From NCBI RefSeq assembly GCF_000719345.1, contig NZ_JOFX01000099.1, positions 1-6,741 of the forward strand: DNA of 6,741 nt, in the 5' to 3' direction. The notes under the pieces were generated by a model. The model was not told the origin of the DNA, did not search any database, and saw nothing but the letters and a program-made list of their open reading frames with translations. This DNA is from Streptomyces sp. NRRL F-2664 (lineage in GTDB: Bacteria; Actinomycetota; Actinomycetes; Streptomycetales; Streptomycetaceae). Below are positions 1-5,550 of this stretch, in pieces (position 1 is the stretch's first letter; each line of letters starts with the position of its first letter). Position numbers and translations under genes: made by a program.

Positions 1-2
1 GA

Positions 3-113
3 CCGGTAACGCCATACCGCCTCCCCATGCCAGTCGAAGTCGTCACATCCGACCAGCACAACGAGCAACCCGGCAAACCTTCCCGGTCACAGCACTAGAG
101 CCCCGGGGCGTCC
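3..113 (+). CDS. possible 3' end of a gene entering from the left (unrecognised)
   Basis: Frame 3 is open from the window edge to a TAG at 111-113 and would give about 36 residues with a polar, basic C-terminus ending SRSQH. No motif or family is recognisable, and the G/C preference at third positions is only moderate, so this may be chance. The rest of 1-220 shows no other gene and no RNA gene that I can identify. Confidence 0.18.
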
Positions 114-220
114 GCTGCGTCTGACTTGTCTCGCGCACGAGGCGGCCCACCCTTTACGGCACAGCCGGTTACAACCACATCGTGATTGTCTCGCCTACAA
201 GGGCGTCTACACCACCGTCA

Positions 221-487
221 TCAGAGCTCCGTTTGGACACCAGTCTTTACTGCAGCGCCATGGCTTCGGCATCGCTCGGCGAGGGCCAGCAGTTCAGCAG
301 CCGCCTCAGCATCCCCTGCGTGCGCCATGCACTGCGCGATTGAACGCAGCGTGCGGTGCATGGAGGGCCGCCAATCCCCTTCATTGAAAAAAAACTCATG
401 TTCGAGTACTGCGTCGGCTTCCACCGCCGAGCGAGAGATCGCATTCATGCTGCAAGAGTAAGGATTGGAGCCCCAGGAGGCCTCCAA
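221..487 (-). CDS. small hypothetical protein, 88 aa
   Basis: I do not recognise this protein. From the TTG at 487 it has 88 residues; from the ATG at 448 it has 75. The TTG is preceded by AGAAGGA about 10 nt upstream, whereas the ATG has no visible Shine-Dalgarno, so the longer form is listed. The composition looks like a soluble helical protein: an acidic stretch VLEHEFFFNEGDW, then an alanine- and leucine-rich helix (DAEAAAELLALAERC) near residues 58-73. There is no signal peptide or membrane segment. Third-position G/C is lower than in the clear genes of the window and a TTT TTT TTC run is present, so it is either poorly adapted (recently acquired) or not a gene. The plus-strand frame over the same bases is serine- and arginine-rich and looks like a shadow. 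Confidence 0.42.
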   Translation of the reverse strand: MEASWGSNPYSCSMNAISRSAVEADAVLEHEFFFNEGDWRPSMHRTLRSIAQCMAHAGDAEAAAELLALAERCRSHGAAVKTGVQTEL

Positions 488-732
488 CGATCGGACATCC
501 TTCTGGTGGATCTATGATTCCCGGCCCTCCGGGCATCGAAGGTTTACGTACGGCCTGCTTACGGTCGCGGCGGGCGCGCCGGATTGAGATCCGGGGCGTG
601 TTCGGCTTTGTGAGCGCTCAGACACAAGGCTGCCGGACGTGAGCAGGTTGGGCCCAGTCCGGCAACCCCCACCAGACCACCTTCCCGGTCAGGGAGCGCA
701 CGCAACGGGGTTCGGCATCACGAAAGCCCTGA
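488..732. other. intergenic stretch without a recognisable gene
   Basis: All six frames are either interrupted or of shadow-like composition. The only structure seen is a 5-bp stem (cccgg at 520-524 with ccggg at 529-533, 4-nt loop), too short to call a terminator. No tRNA cloverleaf was found by eye. Confidence 0.4.
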
Positions 733-950
733 ACGCAAGGGAGGACGATCAGGGCCTGCGCACGCCGGGAAGCTGACGCTGCCCAAACGCCAGAGCAGGA
801 AATCGGGACCATCGGACCGGACCGGCTCGACATCCAGACCAGTGTACGCGTCACCGTTCCAACGCCCCTGCCGTCCGCAAGGACACGCCCGGCGTCAACG
901 ACTGCCCGCAGCCGTTCTCGTACGTCGTCGAGGTGACGTATAGCGGAAAC
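733..950 (+). pseudogene. possible decayed coding remnant in two frames
   Basis: Two short, codon-biased stretches lie end to end in different frames. About 769-860 (frame 1) reads EADAAQTPEQEIGTIGPDRL and continues DIQTSVRVTV. About 873-950 (frame 3) reads VRKDTPGVNDCPQPF and continues SYVVEVTYSG, with G or C at the third position of nearly every codon. A single frame change near 860-873 would join them. A stop at 730-732 closes frame 1 upstream. I cannot name a family, and no start codon with a ribosome binding site is visible. This may be the relic of a gene broken by small indels, or compositional chance in GC-rich DNA. Confidence 0.2.
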
Positions 951-1026
951 CGGGGTATCCGCTTTACGTCCGTTCTGACGACATTGAGGGGCGGACCCGG
1001 CCCCGTAGGGCCCGAGCGGACGGGCC

Positions 1027-1042
1027 CGGGTGAGGTCACCCG
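1027..1042 (-). terminator. weak hairpin downstream of the 1080-1586 gene
   Basis: Arms cgggtg (1027-1032) and cacccg (1037-1042) form a perfect 6-bp GC-rich stem with a 4-nt loop, about 38 nt beyond the stop codon of the minus-strand membrane protein gene. There is no T tract, which is usual in Streptomyces. The surrounding GGGCCC blocks offer competing pairings, so the assignment is tentative. Confidence 0.25.
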
Positions 1043-1079
1043 CTCCGGCCCAGTACCACCGCCCTCCAACCCGGGAAGG

Positions 1080-1586
1080 TCACGTGCTCGTCCGCCATAC
1101 GGCGCGCAGCTCATTCTCGATCGCTCCAGTGAGCGCGGTGGTGGCCCACTCGGTACGTGGCGCGTCGCGGGCGTCGATGGCCTCCAGCACCGCGGCCGCC
1201 GCCTGCCGGACCTCATGGGGCAGGTCCTCATCCGCTGCCGCCTGGTAGGCCGCCGTACGCAGCCCACGTAGCTCCTCGATGGTCAGAAGCCCGTCGGGAG
1301 AGCCGGCGAAGACGGCTTTGCGGTAGGCGGCCAGCGCGCCGGTGACGAACCCGCTGGTTAAGACCTCCTCGTACTTCCGGCTGATGCGCGCGACGACCCG
1401 ACGGCGCAGCAGCAGCGCGGCGAGGACGGCCATGATGCATGCTCCTGCGGCGACCGCACTAATGACGGCGGGTTCACCGGAGGCGGAGGCCACCGCGCCG
1501 GCGCCGACCGTCACGGTGGCGATCATGCGCACTGCGACCCTCCGGTAGAGGCGCTCGGGAGACTCGATCGCGGGCGATGTGGTCAT
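1080..1586 (-). CDS. hypothetical membrane protein with two N-terminal helices, 168 aa
   Basis: The family is not recognised, but the frame is clean and strongly codon-biased. Two hydrophobic segments at about residues 18-36 and 40-60 are separated by a short SGEP turn and followed by the basic cluster RRR (61-63). This predicts a helical hairpin anchor with the C-terminal part (64-168) in the cytoplasm. That part is charged and helical (KYEEVL, TIEELRGLRTAAYQ, HEVRQAAAAVLEAI), with no catalytic motif visible. The annotated ATG at 1586 has only AGAGG directly against it. GGAGGG lies 5 nt before an in-frame GTG at 1532 (residue 19) and 11 nt before an ATG at 1526 (residue 21), so the true start may be there, just ahead of the first helix. 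It stands alone, and the sequence upstream is transposase debris. Function unknown. Confidence 0.75.
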   Translation of the reverse strand: MTTSPAIESPERLYRRVAVRMIATVTVGAGAVASASGEPAVISAVAAGACIMAVLAALLLRRRVVARISRKYEEVLTSGFVTGALAAYRKAVFAGSPDGLLTIEELRGLRTAAYQAAADEDLPHEVRQAAAAVLEAIDARDAPRTEWATTALTGAIENELRAVWRTST

Positions 1587-1739
1587 GCCTCTAGTGTGCC
1601 CCCGCTCGCGGCAAGCAGGTCCTTACGACGCCACTGCCTGCTCCACCCCGACTACCGCTAAGTTTAGTACTCCGGCCGGACTTTGATGCTTTGCCTGGTC
1701 AACGGCTTGGGTGTGGGGAGTGTAGCGGGTGGTGCCGGG

Positions 1740-1770
1740 CGTGGGACGGGTTCGTGAGGCCCGTCCCACG
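1740..1770. terminator. 11-bp perfect hairpin behind the transposase relic
   Basis: Arms cgtgggacggg (1740-1750) and cccgtcccacg (1760-1770) pair perfectly around a 9-nt loop. The hairpin lies just past the expected C-terminus of the minus-strand transposase relic, where an element would end transcription of its own gene or block read-through from outside. No T tract follows on either strand. I infer terminator function from its position and stability. Confidence 0.5.
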
Positions 1771-1926
1771 AATGAGTGCCCGCGCCGTGTGTAGTGACAT
1801 CGGCGTGCTCTGGGGTGTCGGCGGCGCCAGCGTGACCAGTTCATCGAGTGGTCGCCTCGTGCAGCAGGATGTCGGTGGGCAGCTGCCAGCAGACGGCGCA
1901 ATTTCGGCTGGTGTGAGGTATACGAG
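1771..1926 (-). pseudogene. C-terminal fragment of a DDE transposase, IS701-like, frameshifted
   Basis: Read on the minus strand, 1926-1903 gives VYLTPAEI. After a one-base frame change near 1900-1903 the next frame gives RRLLAAAHRH and then WSRWRRRH and RARRCHYTRR. Joined, this follows the tail typical of actinobacterial IS701-type transposases: an LT-x-x-E-[IF]-RRL segment, a short spacer, then W-S-x-WRRRH and a basic CHYRRR end. No catalytic residue lies in this piece, so it is inactive. Nothing upstream continues the protein, which means most of the gene has been lost. Family assignment rests on remembered motifs and is the least certain part; the reading as a transposase tail is more secure. 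Confidence 0.5.
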
Positions 1927-2068
1927 GTCGGGTGTGTCCCGCTCGCGTCCCCGCTACCGTTTTCATGGCCTCGCAATAAGGCTCCCGGCCTTCGGCCCCG
2001 GTATGACTCGAGCCCCCAGTCGAGATGATCGAAAAGGTGGTGTCGCCGGTGCCGGAGGCATTGGCGCC

Positions 2069-2907
2069 GTACTCAGATGCCGGGCCTACTGGAAAGGTGT
2101 CCGCGACGCTGCCGGCGTGCCCGAGGGCGAGATCCGGGCCGATCCGTGGGTTGTCACCGAGGCCGTCGCCACCGCCGCCGCCGTCCTGAAACGGCTCCAC
2201 ACGAGCACCTGGCTGTTCCCGGCGACGTTGTTCACCGACGGCCGCGACGGCGCGACCATCCTGCGCAGCCGCGTCGCCGGCTCCCGGTGGGAGACCCGGA
2301 TCAACCACGATCGCCGAATTGCTGGCCTGGGTCGAGACCTACTGCACCGAGCACGGCCGGAGCGACCGCATCCCGCCCGACCCGGTCCACCCGGTCATCT
2401 ACTCCGCTCGCCTGCGCCGCACCCTGGCCTGGTTCATCGTCCGCCGCCCACGGGGCCTGGTCGCCGCCGCCATCCAATACGGACACCTCCGCGCCCGGAT
2501 GACCTTCGGCTACGCCGGAAACTACGCCTCCGGCTCCCCGACGACCTCGCATTTGAAGACTGGCTGGCCCGGCTGGACACTCTCGCCGACGCGCACCAGC
2601 GCCTACGTGAAGGCGATCAGGTCAGCGGTCCAGCAGCCGAGACCACCGGCACCGCGTCCAGGCCGCCACCCGCTTCGCCGGCCGAGTCCTGCCCACCAAG
2701 CGGCACGCCACCACCATGCTCGCCAACCCCGACCTCCAGATCTTCCCCGGCAAGGGCATGACCTGCGTCCTGGACCCCGAGCGAGCAGCCTGCCGCCTGC
2801 GGAGCGAGGAAGACAGCACCCGCCGCACCCCGGACCTCGACGACTGCCGCCCGAACTGCGTCAACATCGCACGGACCGACCACGACATCGAACACGTCCG
2901 GCGGCTT
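2069..2907 (+). pseudogene. tyrosine-recombinase integrase, C-terminal half, three frameshifts
   Basis: The remnant reads in four pieces. Frame 2 runs to about 2308 (AYWKGVRDAAG, WVVTEAVATAAAVLKRLH, RSRVAGSRWETRINHD). Frame 3 runs to about 2537 and holds the catalytic core: RLRRTLAW, then IQYGH, then FGYAGNYASG, giving the Arg, the His, and eight residues later the Tyr expected of the family. Frame 2 again (PDDLAFEDWLARLDTL) runs to about 2640. Frame 1 ends with a cysteine-rich tail (MTCVLDPERAACRL, DCRPNCVNIARTDHDIEH) typical of large actinobacterial integrases, probably metal-binding. Restoring one base near 2533 (GGC TTC CCC) and one near 2645 (ACC TAC CGG) rejoins frames. The N-terminal domain is absent and the C-terminus is replaced by IS110 sequence. 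It would once have integrated a plasmid or prophage-like element; as it stands it is inactive. Confidence 0.8.
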
Positions 2908-3777
2908 GGACCTGAAAGGCCCTCACCCGCCAGCGCGCCGACCACATCGAGGCCCGCGTCGCGGCCACCAACCAGCTGGCCGCCCTGCTGGATGAGCACT
3001 GGCCCGGCGGCAAGGCGGTCTTCGCGAACCTCGACAGCGATATCGCCATGGCCTTCCTGAAGCGGTACTCCACTCCAGGCTCTGCCGCCAGGCTCACCCC
3101 GCGACGGCTCGGAGCCTGGTGCAAGAAGCAGGGATACTCCGGCCGGAAACCCGCCGACGTCCTGATCGAACGCCTGCGCTCGGCGCCAGCCGCGGCGTCC
3201 CGACTCAGCGAAACGGTCGTTGCCCGACTCGTCCGCGTCCAGGTCCAGCTGGTCCAGTCGATACGCGCGACCACCCGCACCCTGGACAAGGCCATCGCCG
3301 AGGCCATCGAGACACATCCCTACGCGCCGCTGTTCGCCACCATGCCGCGGATCGGGAACGTCAGCCTCGGCCAGGTTACCGGTGAGATCGGCCCGCTCCT
3401 GGAACGTGCCCAGACCAGCGAACAGCTGATCGCGGAAGCTGGCGTAGTCCCCGTCACCAGGGCTTCTGGCAAGTCCCGGACCGTTGCCTTCCGGTTCGCC
3501 GCCAACCGCCGGGCCCCAGTCGCCTGACGGCCTTTGCCGACAACAGCCGACACGGCAGCGACTGGGCGGCGAAGATCTACAACGATGCCCGGGCCCGCAA
3601 GAAGCGACACCCGCACGCCATCCGCATCCTGGCCCGGGCCTGGCTGCGGGTGATGTGGGCCTGCTGGCGCGACGGCACCTGCTACGACCCCGACACCCAC
3701 CAGCCCGACAGCAAGATCAACACACCTGGCGACACGCCTGTTCAGACATAGAGGTTGACTCAGGAAACTCACTGGAC
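2908..3777 (+). mobile_element. truncated IS110-family insertion sequence
   Basis: This covers the transposase fragment plus a short non-coding tail after its stop, ending near GACTCAGGAAACTCAC (3757-3772), which I take as the right end by position. The left end, with the first third of the transposase and the non-coding region where IS110-group elements carry their bridge RNA, is missing: integrase sequence directly abuts the middle of the transposase. IS110 elements normally have no long terminal inverted repeats and none is seen here. Confidence 0.65.
2916..3751 (+). pseudogene. IS110-family transposase, N-terminally truncated and frameshifted
   Basis: Frame 3 opens after a TGA at 2913-2915 and reads KALTRQRADHIEARVAATNQ, then FLKRYSTPGSAARL, GYSGRK and MPRIGNVSLGQVTGEIG. 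It reaches the hallmark AEAGVVPVTRASGKSR, whose Ser (codon 3465-3467) matches the catalytic serine of the IS110 C-terminal (Transposase_20) domain. Frame 3 stops at 3525-3527 directly after FAANRR. One base missing near 3511-3517 (GGGCCCC) moves it to frame 2, which continues RLTAFADNSRHGSDWAAK, HPHAIRILARAW and ends at TAG 3749-3751. About 278 residues remain of a protein usually near 400. The N-terminal RuvC-like DEDD domain is gone, so no activity is expected. Confidence 0.87.
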
Positions 3778-3849
3778 GTCCGGCCTGAGCGGCATCGGGC
3801 AGCGTGGGGCTGACAGTCTGCACGTCTCGGCAATTGCTCCCCAGTTTGG

Positions 3850-4161
3850 TCAGGAGACGCAATTAACGAAGGACATGGCCTGCCCTGGCTGCTGTGATAT
3901 ATTCTCGAGTTCGACACTGAACTGCCTGATGGTTGTAGTCTGGGCTACATAGTCCAGGCCAGTCGCCTGAAATCCTCCAGGCCCGTCTGTCTTCAGCGAC
4001 AGCGGACAGGTTGCCGTGACCCACACTGTCTTCCCCGGCTGCACGCTCGTCAATGGGCTATAGAACGTTTGGGATTCCGTCGCATAAGCCTGGCCCGCCA
4101 GTGCGCTCACTACCAGCACTGATACGCCCGCTGAGTAGCCGAATGCTCTGCGCAGTCTCAT
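3850..4161 (-). CDS. small secreted protein with a two-cysteine C-terminal domain, 103 aa
   Basis: The ATG at 4161 is preceded by GAGAGGA with a 6-7 nt spacer, a good ribosome binding site. Residues 1-27 are a classical Sec signal peptide: basic MRLRR, hydrophobic core GVSVLVVSALAG, then AYA before the likely cleavage site. The mature domain of about 76 residues is rich in Thr, Val, Ser and Gln with few charges, suggesting a beta-sandwich fold. Its two cysteines (C52 in VTATCP, C101 in FVNCVS) sit where a disulfide would join the first and last strands. The pattern T-A-T-C-P, a glycine-rich GPGGF, and a final Cys three residues from the end recurs in many small secreted Streptomyces proteins of unknown function. 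It is transcribed divergently from the tap fragment, separated by about 200 bp holding two inverted repeats. Its exact role is unknown; extracytoplasmic location is the safe inference. Confidence 0.8.
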   Translation of the reverse strand: MRLRRAFGYSAGVSVLVVSALAGQAYATESQTFYSPLTSVQPGKTVWVTATCPLSLKTDGPGGFQATGLDYVAQTTTIRQFSVELENISQQPGQAMSFVNCVS

Positions 4162-4177
4162 GGTGGTTCCTCTCTTG

Positions 4178-4192
4178 GCGGCGTTTCCGCCG
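4178..4192. repeat. 5-bp hairpin in the leader of the secreted-protein gene
   Basis: GGCGG and CCGCC pair around cgttt, immediately upstream of the ribosome binding site of the minus-strand gene starting at 4161. In the transcript it would sit a few nucleotides before GAGAGGA. It is short and could be chance in GC-rich DNA. Confidence 0.25.
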
Positions 4193-4264
4193 GAGCCTTC
4201 ATCGCCAGACGCGAGTGTTTGGCTGAGGAGCTCGGAGGCGGGAAGCGCGGTAAGTCGTCGGTGC

Positions 4265-4288
4265 CCCCGGCAGCCAGTGGCTGCGGGG
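4265..4288. repeat. bulged 10-bp hairpin between divergent genes
   Basis: The arms CCCCGgCAGCC (4265-4275) and GGCTGCGGGG (4279-4288) pair over 10 bp with one bulged G and a 3-nt loop. It lies in the region between the secreted-protein gene and the tap fragment. It could be a terminator, an operator, or a leader structure; the sequence does not say which. Confidence 0.45.
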
Positions 4289-4300
4289 TTGATGTGACTC

Positions 4301-4350
4301 TCCTCTCTGCCCCCTGTTTCGTCTGTCGGTCGACCAGGGGGCTGAGAGGA
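4301..4350. promoter_or_regulatory. 16-bp inverted repeat (15/16 pairs) before the tap fragment
   Basis: The left arm tcctctctgccccctg (4301-4316) and right arm cagggggctgagagga (4335-4350) are complementary at 15 of 16 positions, with a single T:T mismatch (4308/4343) and an 18-nt spacer. The right arm ends two bases before GAGGGGG (4352-4358), the only plausible ribosome binding site for the GTG at 4369. Possible roles are a repressor operator, an attenuator that would expose or hide that site, or a transposon-type end marking the break in tap. It is the strongest inverted repeat I found in the window. Confidence 0.6.
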
Positions 4351-4368
4351 TGAGGGGGCGTACCGCAC

Positions 4369-5541
4369 GTGTCGGGAGGTGAGCCTGCAGCCCGTCCACA
4401 GCGGGGGCGACGCCGCACCCCGCACTGCGAGCGGGGCAGGCGGCTGCAGCCGGGCCGACTCGGCACCCAGTGGCGCGAGGCCCCTGACGGTCACCCGCTG
4501 CTGACTGACGTCCCGCGCTTCCATCAGCGCACCCCGGCCGAGATGCTGATGGAGGAGGCGTACGACTGGGCGCGTCCGCTGACCGACGACGAGTGCATGC
4601 GCTCGAACCTGGTCGGCATCGACGTGAACATGGCCTCCGCCGCGGGGGCCAACGGCCTGGTGGTCGGCCTCGGCGCCCCGACGCATGTCAAGGCGCCGCT
4701 GTTCGACCCGAAGCTGCCCGGCTCCTGGCTCGTCGACCTCTCCCACGTCGACCTCTCGCGGGTGAAGTCCGGCAAGGACTGGGTGCAGCTGGACGGCGAC
4801 CTGCTGCCCAGCCCGTTCACGCCGAAGGGCAACCGCCCGGAGGGGCCGGGCTGGTACGCGACGCCGACGGTGGCGTACGCGGTGGAGCTCGGCTACGACG
4901 TCGCCCCGCTCGAGGCGTACGTCCGGTACGAGAACGGCCGCTACCTGGACGCCTGGTACGGCCGACCGCGCGACGCGTACCTGGCGACAATGGCCGCCCT
5001 CGGTGTCGGCGCCGACCTGCCGCCGCAGGAGTTCCTCGCGGCGATGGACGGCTACCGGCAGCGTGACCCGGAGATGGCGATCGTCGTCTCGGCGATCAAG
5101 GCAACGGTCAAGGACGGCATCGGCAAGCTCCGCGAACGGCCCCGCGGCGAGGGCTGGAAGCCGGGCCAGCCGTGGCGTGCCCTGTCCCGGCCGACCAGGC
5201 GCCCTGACATCCGCGCCGCGGTCATCTCCCGGACCCGGGTCAACATGCACCGCAAGATCCTCAAGCACGCCGCCTTCACCGGGCAGTACCCGGTTGCGAT
5301 CCTCTCCGACTGCGCCGTCTACGCCGTCGACGGGACTAGCCCGCTGGACTTCCTGCCCTACCGCGAGGGCAAGCCGCTGCCCGGCGGGTGGAAGCTCGGC
5401 GTGAACCCGGGCCTGGTCAAGCACGAAGGCACCCAGACCGTCCTGTGGGGCGAAGGCGTCCGCGAGCAGCACGGCGGCGACCTCAACCTCGCCCGGTACA
5501 TCAAGGACGGCAACATCACCCACAACGACGGCGGGGAGTAG
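4369..5541 (+). pseudogene. tap: telomere-associated protein Tap, C-terminal half (5' truncated)
   Basis: Tap binds Streptomyces telomere DNA, recruits the terminal protein Tpg and is reported to have primase/polymerase activity. Homology is clear from about residue 30 (RLGTQW) to the end: HPLLTDVPRFHQRTPAE, YDWARPLTD, LVGIDVNMA, LPGSWLVDLSHVDLSRV, YATPTVAYAVELGYDV, AAVISRTRVNMHRK, FLPYREGKPLPGG and GVNPGLVKHEGTQ. Full Tap is about 740 residues; only about 360-390 remain and a TGA at 4351-4353 closes the frame upstream, so the N-terminal half including its DNA-binding part is missing. The surviving frame has no internal stop or shift. GIDVNMA (D85), IKATVKDGIGKL (243-254) and ILSDCAVY (D314) resemble, in order, polymerase motifs A, B and C; this is my inference. 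A GTG at 4369 with GAGGGGG 10 nt upstream could still give a 390-aa product. It is followed directly by tpg. Confidence 0.85.
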
Positions 5542-5550
5542 ACCGCGATG
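5531..5550 (+). promoter_or_regulatory. tpg ribosome binding site inside the end of tap
   Basis: GGCGGGGAG at 5531-5539 overlaps the last tap codons and its stop and stands 8 nt before the tpg ATG at 5548. This fixes the tpg start and implies translational coupling of the pair, as is usual for tap-tpg. Confidence 0.65.

Larger units (their letters stand above)
1655..1926 (-). mobile_element. remnant of an insertion sequence (IS701-like), right end and transposase tail
   Basis: This span combines the C-terminal transposase relic at 1771-1926 with the non-coding sequence beyond it, down to a probable element end near 1655-1695. That end contains the perfect 10-bp palindrome tccggccgga (1671-1680) beside AGTAC and an A/T-richer TTTAG. 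The opposite end and the rest of the transposase are missing. The boundary with the host DNA is inferred from the change in sequence character and no target duplication can be seen. Confidence 0.4.

Noticed and set aside
130..245. Plus-strand peptide resembling a DDE transposase strand (LAYKGVYTTVIRAPF)
   Set aside because: The resemblance to IS5-type motifs is short and degenerate, and no flanking sequence continues it. Too weak to annotate.
1005..1060. Telomere-like palindrome cluster
   Set aside because: Repeated GGGCCC blocks are present, but not the series of nested palindromes with short purine-rich loops that mark Streptomyces telomeres.
851..1271. Overlapping open frames on both strands at 851-1271
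   Set aside because: They overlap the clear 168-aa minus-strand gene in other frames and are rich in Arg, Pro and Gly as expected of GC-rich shadows. Only 873-950 in frame 3 has separate merit.
1691..2761. 356-aa plus-strand open frame as one gene
   Set aside because: It joins transposase debris read backwards, an integrase piece and an out-of-frame arginine/proline-rich stretch. Only the parts listed under the integrase relic match a family.
2622..3317. 231-aa minus-strand open frame
   Set aside because: It is antisense to the integrase tail and IS110 transposase, both of which have clear family motifs on the plus strand.
3850..5523. Long 557-aa minus-strand open frame
   Set aside because: Only its last 103 codons are a real gene (the secreted protein). 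The rest is the antisense of tap, with valine-, arginine- and aspartate-rich shadow composition and no ribosome binding site at its start.
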